Source of the DNA: Micromonospora echinofusca
Lineage (GTDB): Bacteria; Actinomycetota; Actinomycetes; Mycobacteriales; Micromonosporaceae
Assembly: GCF_900091445.1 (NCBI RefSeq)
Contig: NZ_LT607733.1
Location: forward strand, 3,798,501-3,862,500
Direction: 5' to 3'
DNA: 64,000 nt
Positions 11,555 through 35,500 of this stretch are shown here, piece after piece. Both the position numbers and the translations under genes were made by a program. How positions within the stretch are numbered: the stretch's first letter is position 1; each line of letters starts with the position of its first letter. The notes under the pieces were generated by a model. It was not told the origin of the DNA. It was given only the letters and a program-made list of their open reading frames with translations, and did no database searches.

Positions 11555-13126
11555 TCAGCCGCGCCGGACCTGCTGGCGCAGGTCCTCGACGAGCGCGGGC
11601 ACACCGGCCGGGTCGGCGGCCGTGCCGAAGACGTAGAAGTCGGGCCGGACGAGCACCGCCACGGCGTCGTACCGCTTGAGGTGGGGCAGGTACACGTCGT
11701 CGAGGTCGAAGGCGGTCGGCGCGGCGCCGGGCCCGGTGGCGGGCGCACCGGCGGGAACGACCCGGACGACCCGGGCGCCGAGCGAGTCCAGTACGGCCCG
11801 GGCGTCCGCGTCGAGCAGGCCGTCGGGGTCCTCGGCGCAGAGCAGGACGAAGCCGGTGCCGACGACCTCGTCGAAGAGCCCGGTGCGGCCGTCGACCTCG
11901 ACGCGTCCCTGCGGCATCGGCACTCCGGCGCCGGCGGCCTCGTCGGTGCGGCCGTGCAGCACCCCGCCGGCAAGGGGCTCCAGCAGGGAACGGGTGCGCG
12001 GGCGGGCGGTACGCCGGCGCAGCTCGGCGAGCATGGCGGCGTCCCGGCCGGCCGCGGCGGCGCGGTCCGTCTCGCAGATGACCGTGCCCGAGTCCATGGA
12101 CATCCGGATGGCGTGCTGCACGTGCGCGCAGCGCTCCTCCTGGTAGGTGTCCAGCAGGGCCTCGTCGGCCAGGCCGCGGTGCACCAGGTCGAGCTTCCAG
12201 GCGAGGTTGAGGGCGTCGCGGAAGCCGGAACTCATCCCCTGCCCCATGAACGGCGGCATCACGTGCGCCGCGTCGCCGGCGATGAGGATCCGCCCGGAGC
12301 GCCAGCGCCCGGCCGAGCACGCCTGGGTGGTGTAGACGCCGTACCGCTCCAGGGTCGCGTTGTCGGGCGTGATGTCGAAGAGGCCGAGCAGCCGCCACAC
12401 GCTCTCGACGCTCTCGAACTCCTCCCGGCTCTCCCCCGGCACCCGCATGAACTCCCACCGCCGGTGCCCGGGACCGGCCGACACGGCCGTGCGGGGGCGC
12501 GCCGGGTCGCAGACCTGGAGGTTGTTCGGCTTGAACTCGCGGGCCTCGTGCGGCACGACGTCGCAGACCAGCCAGTCGTACGTGAAGCCGAGGTCGGTGA
12601 CGCCGCCGCCCAGGTGCTCCCGGACGAAGCTGTTGGCCCCGTCGCAGCCGACGACCCAGCGGGCCGCGCGGACCTCCTCGCCGTCCGGTCCGGCGATGGT
12701 GACCTCGACCCGGTCGTCGTGCTCGACCAGGCCGGTCACCTGGTACGGGCGCAGCACCGTGACGCCCGGCAGTTCCGCTCCCCGCTCGGCGAGCAACGCC
12801 TCCAGTCCCGGCTGGTAGAAGGAGACCGAGTCGGGCCAGCCCATCGGGCCGTCGCCGGTCACCTTGACGTGCAGCAGGGTCCGGCCGAAGCCGTTCTTGA
12901 AGGTGTACTCGCCCGACGACTCCACCACCGGGCCGAGCCGGTCGGCGACCCCGGCGGCGGCCAGGATGCGGCTCGCCTCCCCGTCGTACGACACGGCACG
13001 CGGGAAGTTGTACGGGGTGGCCCAGCGCTCGACCGCCGTGACGGTGAGCCCTCGCTGCGCCAGCAGGATCGTGAGCATCTCACCGACGGGGCCGTAGCCC
13101 ACGATCAGGACGTCGGTCATCAGCAT
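11555..13126 (-). CDS. FAD-dependent aromatic hydroxylase (MhpA-like)
   Basis: This is a flavoprotein monooxygenase of about 523 residues in the 3-(3-hydroxyphenyl)propionate hydroxylase family. The N-terminal dinucleotide-binding motif VGYGPVGE, the mid-protein DG segment (VVGCDGANS) and the FAD ribityl-binding GDAAHVMPPFMGQGM are all visible, followed by the C-terminal thioredoxin-like part of this family. ATG 13126, with GAGGA about 10 nt upstream, is chosen; a second ATG two codons later (13120) and an upstream GTG at 13159 are alternatives. In naphthalenic ansamycin clusters a homologous enzyme (Rif-Orf19 type) hydroxylates the AHBA-derived ring during or after chain growth, so ring hydroxylation here is a fair inference. 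It lies 76 bp downstream of PKS-A. Confidence 0.9.
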   Translation of the reverse strand: MLMTDVLIVGYGPVGEMLTILLAQRGLTVTAVERWATPYNFPRAVSYDGEASRILAAAGVADRLGPVVESSGEYTFKNGFGRTLLHVKVTGDGPMGWPDSVSFYQPGLEALLAERGAELPGVTVLRPYQVTGLVEHDDRVEVTIAGPDGEEVRAARWVVGCDGANSFVREHLGGGVTDLGFTYDWLVCDVVPHEAREFKPNNLQVCDPARPRTAVSAGPGHRRWEFMRVPGESREEFESVESVWRLLGLFDITPDNATLERYGVYTTQACSAGRWRSGRILIAGDAAHVMPPFMGQGMSSGFRDALNLAWKLDLVHRGLADEALLDTYQEERCAHVQHAIRMSMDSGTVICETDRAAAAGRDAAMLAELRRRTARPRTRSLLEPLAGGVLHGRTDEAAGAGVPMPQGRVEVDGRTGLFDEVVGTGFVLLCAEDPDGLLDADARAVLDSLGARVVRVVPAGAPATGPGAAPTAFDLDDVYLPHLKRYDAVAVLVRPDFYVFGTAADPAGVPALVEDLRQQVRRG

Positions 13127-13202
13127 CGGTATCGGTTCCTCGCAGGGTCGGTCGGACACGGTGTCGCAGGGACGGCTGCCGTGTGGGGCGGCCGGACGGC
13201 CA

Positions 13203-28085
<14,883 letters not shown>

Positions 28086-28153
28086 GTCACCACATCCGTC
28101 CGTCGGCGAGACTTCTCATCCGCGGCGTAGACCCCGCTCGCCGTAGCGGCCCA

Positions 28154-28199
28154 AGTCTTCCGAGCACCCTGCCGGTGTCCTACCCCTGTCACCCCCTAA
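28154..28199 (-). promoter_or_regulatory. Promoter of PKS-A with repeated AGGGGT operator
   Basis: On the minus strand TAGGGGG (28198-28192) and CAGGGGT (28188-28182) are direct repeats 10 bp apart. The proximal copy is followed, after 22 bp, by AAGACT (28159-28154), a -10-like hexamer that misses one consensus base. The PKS-A start codon is about 70 bp further on. Confidence 0.5.
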
Positions 28200-28333
28200 G
28201 TCGTCCCCAGTTCGGACCGCCGATCCGGTGGCGGGACGGGCCGCAGGTCGATGATGGTGCGACCCCCGCAGACCGTCGAGTCCCGTGCTCCACCCGCCCG
28301 TCAGCCGAGGTGCCGTCGTTGGAACGCTGCTGG

Positions 28334-29146
28334 ATGTTCGCCCGCTCGGCCGTGCCGGCCGAGGGATGCCCGAACGCGCGGGTGATCGAGCTGGTCGGAA
28401 CGGTCCTCACCGGCCTGGTCGCCGCCGCCCGCCGGGCCGATCCGGGCCTGGACTGGTTCTTCGACCCGGAGGGCTCGCCCGCCGGGCCACACGTGAGCCT
28501 CGGCTTCCACGCCACCCCGCCCGCGCTCGCCGCGGTACGGACGCGGCTGCTCGCGTACGACCCGGGGGTGTCCTTCCCCGCCGACCGCCGGGTGGTGCGC
28601 GACGCCGCCCGGGGCGGCCCGCTCGCGTCCGCCGGCAGCGACCTGGCCCTGACCCTGCTCGGCGGGGACGCACCCTGGCTGGCCGGCGTCGAGCTGCCGC
28701 TGGCCGTGGCGCACCTGCGGCACCTGACGGCGCTGGTGCCGGCGGCCGACCGGCTGGCGTTCCTCTTCCTGCACTGGCAGGAACGCAGCCAGCGGCTCAC
28801 CGGCGCGCAGCGGCGGGACCTGGCGGCGCAGGCGGACGCCGGGGCGGAGAAGATCGTCCTGTCGGCCGGCGACCTGCCGCTGGGCGGGGAGGTCGCCGTG
28901 GCGTGGCAGCACTACCTGGACCGGGTGGCCGACGTGGTCGGCCGGGAGCATCCGGCGGCGCCGTCCGGCTTCCTGCTGGCGCACCACGCGCAGCTCACCC
29001 ACGACCGGTGGGGCATCGGGCCGCAGGTCGACTCGCTGGCCGCGCTGGCGCTGCGCCTGTCGATGGTCCGGGACCGCCCGGTCGTCGTCGCGCCCGTCCC
29101 CGTCGCCCAGAGGAGGCAGCAACCCCATGCAAGCGTCCGCACCTGA
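28334..29146 (+). CDS. Unrecognised protein, possible SpaB C-terminal-like fold
   Basis: About 270 residues. I do not recognise the family with confidence. The segment LDWFFDPEGSPAGPHVSLGF and the C-terminal LAHHAQLTHDRWGI followed by a leucine/alanine-rich helix faintly recall the stand-alone C-terminal domain of lantibiotic dehydratases (thiopeptide-type SpaB_C). No metal or nucleotide motif is evident. ATG 28334 with GGAACG upstream is the chosen start; GTG 28310 is an alternative. The stop overlaps the start of aminoDHQ synthase by 20 bp, so the two are translationally coupled and this protein probably serves the same pathway. It could be a tailoring protein, or a carrier- or tRNA-dependent acyl enzyme as the SpaB comparison would hint. 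Confidence 0.7.
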   Translation: MFARSAVPAEGCPNARVIELVGTVLTGLVAAARRADPGLDWFFDPEGSPAGPHVSLGFHATPPALAAVRTRLLAYDPGVSFPADRRVVRDAARGGPLASAGSDLALTLLGGDAPWLAGVELPLAVAHLRHLTALVPAADRLAFLFLHWQERSQRLTGAQRRDLAAQADAGAEKIVLSAGDLPLGGEVAVAWQHYLDRVADVVGREHPAAPSGFLLAHHAQLTHDRWGIGPQVDSLAALALRLSMVRDRPVVVAPVPVAQRRQQPHASVRT

Positions 29147-30167
29147 GCGCCGCGCCCCCGCCGAGCCCGCCCGGATCGAGGTGGCGCTCGGGGAGCGCGC
29201 GTACCCGGTGCTGATCGGCCCCGGCGTGCGCCACCGGCTGCCGGCGGAGGTGGCGCGGATCGGCGCGCGGCGGGTCGTGGTGGTCTCGGCCCGGCCGCCG
29301 GAGTGGACGCCCGACCCGGGCGTGCCGCACCGGGTGGTGCCGGCCCGCGACGGCGAGCACGACAAGAACCTGGCCACGGTGGAGCAGCTCTGCCGGGCGT
29401 TCGCCGAGTTCGGGCTGACCCGCGCCGACGCCGTCGTCTCCTGCGGCGGCGGGACGACCACGGACGTGGTCGGGCTGGCCGCCGGCCTCTACCACCGGGG
29501 CATCGCGGTGATCCACCTGCCGACCTCGCTGCTCGCCCAGGTGGACGCCAGCGTCGGCGGGAAGACCGCGGTCAACCTGCCGGAGGGCAAGAACCTCGTC
29601 GGGGTGTACTGGCAGCCCCGGGCGGTGCTCTGCGACACCGAGCACCTGGACACGCTGCCGCGCCGGGAGTGGCGCAACGGGTACGGCGAGATCGCCCGGG
29701 CGCACTTCATCGGCGCGGGCGAGCTGCGCGGCCGCCCGGTGGCGGAGCAGATCGCCGCCTGCGTGGGGCTCAAGGCCCGGGTGGTGGCGGCCGACGAGCG
29801 AGACTCCGGCCTGCGGCACATCCTCAACTACGGCCACACCCTGGGCCACGCGTTGGAGCGGGCCACCGACTTCGGGCTGCGGCACGGCGAGGCGGTCGGC
29901 GTCGGCACGGCCTTCGCGGGCCGGCTGGCCGGCGTCCTCGGCCGCGTCCCTGCCGAGCGGGTGGCCGAGCACCACGACGTCGTGGCGGGGTACGGCCTCG
30001 ACACCGACCTGCCCACCGGCGTCGACCACGACGAGCTGATCGCGCTGATGCGCCGGGACAAGAAGGCGACCTCCGGTCTGTCCTTCGTCCTGGACGGCCC
30101 GGCCGGGCCCGAGCTGGTCGCCGACATCCCCGAGTCCGCCGTCCGGGCCGCTCTCACGGGCATGTGA
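29127..30167 (+). CDS. AminoDHQ synthase (RifG-type 3-dehydroquinate synthase homologue)
   Basis: This 346-residue enzyme converts aminoDAHP to 5-amino-5-deoxy-3-dehydroquinate in AHBA biosynthesis. It is a dehydroquinate-synthase family member: the NAD-binding loop reads CGGGTTTDVVG, followed by HLPTSLLAQVDASVGGKTAVN, and the metal ligands are the Glu in NGYGEIA and the His residues in NYGHTLGHALE and RHGEAVG. It is distinguished from a primary shikimate-pathway enzyme by context (AHBA-primed PKS, aminotransferase and aminoDHQ dehydratase genes) and by the TTT in place of the usual VV(G) after GGG. It starts at ATG 29127, inside the end of the preceding gene. A terminator hairpin follows. 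Confidence 0.93.
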   Translation: MQASAPERRAPAEPARIEVALGERAYPVLIGPGVRHRLPAEVARIGARRVVVVSARPPEWTPDPGVPHRVVPARDGEHDKNLATVEQLCRAFAEFGLTRADAVVSCGGGTTTDVVGLAAGLYHRGIAVIHLPTSLLAQVDASVGGKTAVNLPEGKNLVGVYWQPRAVLCDTEHLDTLPRREWRNGYGEIARAHFIGAGELRGRPVAEQIAACVGLKARVVAADERDSGLRHILNYGHTLGHALERATDFGLRHGEAVGVGTAFAGRLAGVLGRVPAERVAEHHDVVAGYGLDTDLPTGVDHDELIALMRRDKKATSGLSFVLDGPAGPELVADIPESAVRAALTGM

Positions 30168-30253
30168 CGCCCGGCCGCTCGTACGGCGTCCGGGTCGGGC
30201 GGTTCGGCAGGCACCGTCGCCACCCACTGCGGCCCCGCTGGGGCGGACCGGTC

Positions 30254-30283
30254 TCCCCCGGGCCGCCCGCACGGCCCGGGGGA
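30254..30283. terminator. Bidirectional terminator hairpin
   Basis: An 11-bp perfect stem (30254-30264 with 30273-30283) closes an 8-nt loop. It lies between the convergent stops of aminoDHQ synthase and the ATP-grasp gene. Confidence 0.75.
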
Positions 30284-30291
30284 CGACCACG

Positions 30292-31482
30292 TCAACTGCC
30301 CAGCGCCCGCTGGATCTGCGCGATCAGCACGCCGCAGGCGTACCGGTCCGAGGCGCCGACCATGCCGACGATGCTCGCCGGCAGCGGTCCGTTGTCCGTC
30401 TCCGCCGGGTCGTGGTGCATGAACACGACCAGCTCCCCCCGGTCGATGAACGGCGCGAGGATCGGCTCGGCGTCGACGCCGGGGGCCAGCGAGAAGAACG
30501 TGGTCATGGCGCACCGGTGCTGGCCCAGCAGCGAGCTGCGGTGCAGGATCGAACTGGTGGCCCCGCTGACCCGGAAGTTGGGATCGATGACCCGCAGTTC
30601 GCCGTCGCGGCCGATCCCGGCGTCGAAGGAGCAGTACCCCCGGTACCCGAGCGCACTGGCCTTTCGGACCCCTACGGTCAGCGCTTCGATCAGCTCCCCC
30701 GGCGGCTGGTCGTCGTCCATCACACAACCGACCCACGTCGACGTGGGCTGCGGCAGGTGTACGGACGCACCGAAGTAGTGCACCGCTCCGCTCTCCGTCA
30801 CGCCGAACTGGAGGCCCCAGATCGTCCGGAAGGGCACCTCCTCCTCGACGATCCACCGGTCGCTGACCTGTTCGAGCTGGTTGAACAGCGACCGGTTCCG
30901 CCGGTCCTGCAAACGCCTGGTGAAGATCGCGATTCCGCTGTAGACCTCGACGCCGGCCGGTTTGATCACCGCGGGCCGGCGGTCCTGCCGCACGATGCGA
31001 CGCACCTCCTCGGGGGTGGCGACCTGGCGACGGGGCAGGTATTCCGGTGCGAGCAGTGTCTCCAGGACGGTCTTGTTGTTGAGGCGGGCCAGCAGCTCCG
31101 GCGACACCCGGGCCGATGCGGCCCGCAGGTGCGGATCGTGCGGGGGAAACTGGAATTCCAGCGTCTCGCCCCGTTCGGCGGCGTCGCGGGCGAGGCGCAC
31201 CGCCTGCGCTCCGGAGCGGAACTCGCGCAGATCGCTCGGCGTCTTCAGACCGCACCGGCTGATGAGCCGCAGTGACTTGTCGGCACTGGATCCGGTGCTG
31301 CAGATCGCCGCCGACTGGTGCGGGAGGGTCAGATGGAGGCCGGTGATCATGTCCAGCCCGTTGTGCAGGGCGGCGCCCGCGCTGGCGAGATAGCGGCTTC
31401 CGGCGGTCGCCACCGGGTCGGGCGGCCGGGCGAGGACCACCCCGTCGTGGGCGAACACTTGTACCTGGATAGGCCCGTGCAT
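30292..31482 (-). CDS. ATP-grasp carboxylate-amine ligase
   Basis: This 396-residue protein has a C-terminal ATP-grasp fold. Visible are the nucleotide-binding lysine in PAVIKPAGVEVYSG, the adenine-contacting WIVEEEV, and the metal-binding terminus GELRVIDPNFRVSGA. ATP-grasp ligases join a carboxylate to an amine through an acylphosphate; the tail motif recalls the PGM1-type peptide ligases of pheganomycin biosynthesis, but this is from memory and not a firm assignment. ATG 31482 is preceded by an excellent AGGAG at 7-11 nt, which decides against longer upstream starts. It is transcribed divergently from the three NRPS-like genes across a 1-kb spacer and faces aminoDHQ synthase, so a role in peptide or amide tailing of the product is likely. 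Confidence 0.82.
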   Translation of the reverse strand: MHGPIQVQVFAHDGVVLARPPDPVATAGSRYLASAGAALHNGLDMITGLHLTLPHQSAAICSTGSSADKSLRLISRCGLKTPSDLREFRSGAQAVRLARDAAERGETLEFQFPPHDPHLRAASARVSPELLARLNNKTVLETLLAPEYLPRRQVATPEEVRRIVRQDRRPAVIKPAGVEVYSGIAIFTRRLQDRRNRSLFNQLEQVSDRWIVEEEVPFRTIWGLQFGVTESGAVHYFGASVHLPQPTSTWVGCVMDDDQPPGELIEALTVGVRKASALGYRGYCSFDAGIGRDGELRVIDPNFRVSGATSSILHRSSLLGQHRCAMTTFFSLAPGVDAEPILAPFIDRGELVVFMHHDPAETDNGPLPASIVGMVGASDRYACGVLIAQIQRALGS

Positions 31483-32169
31483 TTGGATCTCCTGACATGC
31501 CGGCCCACAAAGGGCCTCGGGGTGGCACGAAGTCCGGGTGCCCACGACCACGAACAGCGGAGAACGTGGACGGTTGCGGGGCTCCCGGTCCTGATGAGGC
31601 CGCTCGGCCACGAGAGTCGGGCGTGCCGCGTGCACCGACCGGACGGTCTCAGGGCTGGACCGGCCAGGTAGCGGGCTGGCTTGTGGTCAGCGCCGCGTCG
31701 GCGGGGTGCACACCATCAGTCGGTGGCTGACGTGCAGTCACCGACTTGGTCATGATCGGGAAAGCATAGTCCGTCCTCATTGCCCGGGGATGGGCCGGTC
31801 AGCCGAACACGGGCGGCCCTTTTCGCGGCCGGGATCGCCAGTTCTCCGAGCGGGCCCGTCGACTCGGGCTGACCGAAAAGACGCTTTTCGAAAAGGGCTG
31901 CGGGACCATTCACCGCCGAACCCGGACAATCGCACACCGACCCTCTCGGAGGGCACCTACTATCAACTATAGAAAAGATATAGCTGCATGTGTTTTCACT
32001 ATAAGGTTAGCGCATCCGAGCGGGATCGTGACCGGCAATTCAAATGGACCACCGCACTGAGCAGGGCACTTCGGCAATCGGGCCGCGACGAGGCCGTACC
32101 GGGGCCCAACCGGGTCGCCGCCGGCGGCGGATCGCGGCGGTCCTCGGCGGGGGATCTCCGGCTGACGCG
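31483..32169. other. Non-coding spacer with an AT-rich patch
   Basis: I see no credible gene between the divergent ATP-grasp and NRPS genes. The conspicuous feature is an AT-rich patch at about 31958-32010, very unlike the surrounding DNA. It includes an inverted CTATA/TATAG pair (31967-31971 and 31979-31983) around a 7-nt purine spacer. This could be a promoter core or a regulator site. The right end of the spacer holds the NRPS promoter (annotated separately). Confidence 0.5.
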
Positions 32170-32228
32170 CTAGGGGTCGACGTGCGTATCTCTAGGGGTG
32201 TACGCCACTCCACGGGGCTTCGTAGGGT
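32170..32228 (+). promoter_or_regulatory. Promoter of the NRPS operon with two CTAGGGGT operators
   Basis: CTAGGGGT occurs at 32170-32177 and again at 32192-32199, exactly 22 bp apart, so both copies face the same side of the helix. The proximal copy is followed, after 23 bp, by the -10-like TAGGGT (32223-32228). The first NRPS start codon is at 32565, leaving a leader of about 330 nt with no other gene in it. Confidence 0.6.
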
Positions 32229-32564
32229 CGGGCCCCATCGGTTCGTCGTTCCCTTTTCAGTGCACCGGATCGGGGACGAATGTGGGTGCGCGACGCCCGG
32301 ACGGACGGGAGGTGCCGGTGACCGGATCGGGCACCGGTCTGCTCCTTTCGATCAATGACGCGGCCGCGGCCCGGGATCCGGACGGTGACCCCGTCGCTGA
32401 TCGCGCGGCGGTTCCCGCACGCCGGCCACCCGACCGGACCGCACGCCCCGCGAACCGCTCCTGCCGCGCCGACCGGAGTCCGCCCGGCGGTACGGCACCT
32501 CGGCTGACCGGCCGTTGCGGCCCCGTGCCTTCCGGTCGCCACCTTTCGATCGGAGGTTGAGCTG

Positions 32565-35500
32565 ATGTCTGTCGGGTTCGATGGTGCCCGGAGCGTGGCC
32601 GGTGCGGTTGACGCCGGGACCCTGGACCTGGTGGGAGACCTGCGCCGGCCGACGGTGTGGCCCGCCCGGGCGGCCTCGGTGCACCGGGTGCTCCCCTCCT
32701 GGCTGCCGGACGTCGGACCGGCCGCCGACGTCGTGCTCGCCGGGCTCGTGGCGGTCCTGGCGCGCTGGACGGCCCAGGAGGAGATCGTGCTGGGCCTGTC
32801 GTCGGGTGACGGCGGGTCGGTGCTGCGGGTGGACGTGGCGGGTGATCCGGGCTTCGGGGAGTTGACGGCGCGGGTGGGTGCGGCGTTGGCCGAGCCGGTC
32901 GCGTTGGGTGCGGGTGTGGTGGGTCCGGTGGTGGTGGGTGTGGTGGATGGGCCGGTGGCGGTGGTGGGGCCGGGTGTGGTGGGTGTGGATCTGGTGGTGT
33001 CGGTGGCGTCGGATGCCTCGGCGGTGCGGGTGGATTACGCGGTGGAGGGTTTTTCGGGGCAGTGGGTGCGGAGTCTGGTGGATCAGGTGGTGGTGTTGGT
33101 GTCGGCGGGGTTGGCGGGGTCGGGGCTGGGTGTGTCGGGGTTGCCGTTGGTGGGTGATGCGGAGCGGGAGCGGTTGTTGGCGTGGGGTCGGGGTCCGGTG
33201 CGTGAGGTGCCGGGTGAGCCGATCCACGAGTTGGTGTTGGCGTGGGCGCGGCGTTCGCCGGAGGCGGTGGCGGGGGTCTTCGGTGGTGAGGTGTTGACGT
33301 ACGGGGAGTTGGATCGTCGGTCGGGGGTGGTGGCCGGGTATCTGCGCGGCTCGGGTGTCGGCGTGGGTGATGTGGTGTCGTTGGCGTTGGATCGCAGCCT
33401 GTGGACGTTGGTGGCGACGTTGGGTGTGCTGCGGGCGGGGGCGGCGTACACGCCGATGGACGTGTCGTGGCCGGTGGAGCGGATGCGGATGCTGCTGGCC
33501 GACCACGGCGCGCGGGTCGTGCTGACCGTCGGGGAGGTCGCCCCCCGCGTCCCCCGTCCCGACGGCGTACGGGTGGTGGCCCTCGACGACGACTGGCCCG
33601 CCGTGCAAGCCGCCGACGCTGTCGACCTGCCGCAGGTGCCGGCCGACGCGCCCGCGTTCGTGATCTACACCTCGGGCTCCACCGGCACCCCGAAGGGCGT
33701 CGTACTGACCCACGACAAGCTCACGAACTTCCTGGCGTGGATGACCGACGAGTGCGCCATCGGCCCCGACAGCCGCATGCTGCACTCGGCGGCGCCGGTC
33801 TTCGACGCCGCGTTCGGGGAGATCTTCGCGACGCTCACCGGTGGCGGTCGCGTCGTCGTCTGCTCCCGCGACGACCTGCTCGACGCGCGCCGGCTCACCG
33901 ACCTCGTCAACACCCACGACGTCACGCACACGTTCGGGCCGGCCACGAACATCGCCCCGCTCGACCCGGCCGCCTGCCCGGGCCTGCGCTGCATCATCTT
34001 CGGCGGCGAGGCCGTCCCGCCGCAGTTGGCCCAGCGCTGGCTGGCGGCCGGTACGCGGGTGGTGAACGCGTACGGGCCGGCGGAGATCGCCGTGGCGTGC
34101 ACGTGGTTCGACGCGTCGGCCGGCTGGGGCGGCGCCTACGTACCCATCGGCTGGCCCATGCCCAACCGCCAGATCCGCGTCGTCGACACCAACCTCGGCC
34201 TCGTCCCCATGGGCGTACCCGGCGAAATCCTCATCACCGGCCACGGCGTCGCCGACGGCTACCTCAACCGCCCCGATCTCACCGCGCAGCGCTTCGTCAC
34301 CGACCCGTACAGCGGCGGCGTCGCCTACCGCACCGGCGACCTCGGCCGATGGAACGCCTCCGGCGCCCTGGAGATCCTCGGTCGGATGGACCACCAGGTG
34401 AAGGTCAACGGCATCCGCATCGAACTCGGCGAGATCGAAGCCGTGCTCGAACAGCACACGGACGTCGGCACGGCCGTGGTGGTGCGCCGCGAGGACAACG
34501 GCACCGCCCGACTCGTCGCCTACGTCACCGGGCGCAACGGCCGTACCCCCGCCGTCGGCGACCTGCGCGCGCACGCCGCGGCCCTGCTGCCCGCCTACAT
34601 GGTTCCCGCCGCCACCGTGCTCCTCGACCGCTTCCCCGTCGGCGGCACCGGCAAGATCGACCGAAACGCGCTGCCCGCACCCGACACCCAGCGTCCCGAC
34701 CTCGGTGTCGAGTACGTCGAGCCGACGACGAACTCCGAACGCCTCGTGGTGGGGGTGTTCGCGACCGTCCTCGGCATCGACCGGGTCGGTACGCGGGACA
34801 GCTTCTTCGACCTGGGCGGCACGTCGTTGCAGTCGGCGACGGTGGCCACGCGCCTCGACGAGGCCGCGGACGTCGTCGTGCCCGTCTCGCAGATCCACCG
34901 CACCCCCACACCACAGGGGCTCGCCCGGTGGCTGACCACCGCGCCCCGCCGGGTGGACACCGGCGCGAGCGCCGGGCAGGCCCGTCAGCGTCCCGGTCCG
35001 GTTCCGCTCGCGCAGCAGGTGGCGAAGTGCCTGATGTCGCCGCTGGAGGTCGTCGTCCCGGTCACCTGGTGGATCGAGGGTGAGCTGGACCTGCGCGCGC
35101 TGATGGCGGCGCTCGGCGACGTGCACCGTCGGCACGAGGCGCTGCACGCCCGCTACCGCCGCGTCGACCCCCCGGTGGCGCTCGTGCCGCCGAACCCCGG
35201 CATGCCGCAGCTGCGGTTGCTCACCGACGCCGCCACCGAGCAGGAGGCCCTGGACCAGCTCGCCGACGCCGTGCAACAACCCCTCGACTACACCCAGGGC
35301 CGCAACTGGCGCGCCGCCCTCATCCGCGACAAGTCGACCGGACGGGTCCTGTTCGGCGTCGGCATCCACCACATCGCCTTCGACGGCTGGTCGTACGGGC
35401 TGCTGGTGCGGGACCTGAGTCACGCCTACACGGCGCGGTTGTCGGGGACGGCCCCCGAGTGGGCGCGGCCCGCGCCGACGCTGCGCCAGTCGTACGAGGA

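Noticed and set aside
30254..30283. Hairpin considered as a riboswitch or attenuator
   Set aside because: It lies after two convergent stop codons, so a bidirectional terminator explains it fully.
31988..32358. Short plus-strand open frames in the NRPS leader
   Set aside because: No ribosome-binding site, no family resemblance, and they overlap the operator and -10 region of the NRPS promoter.
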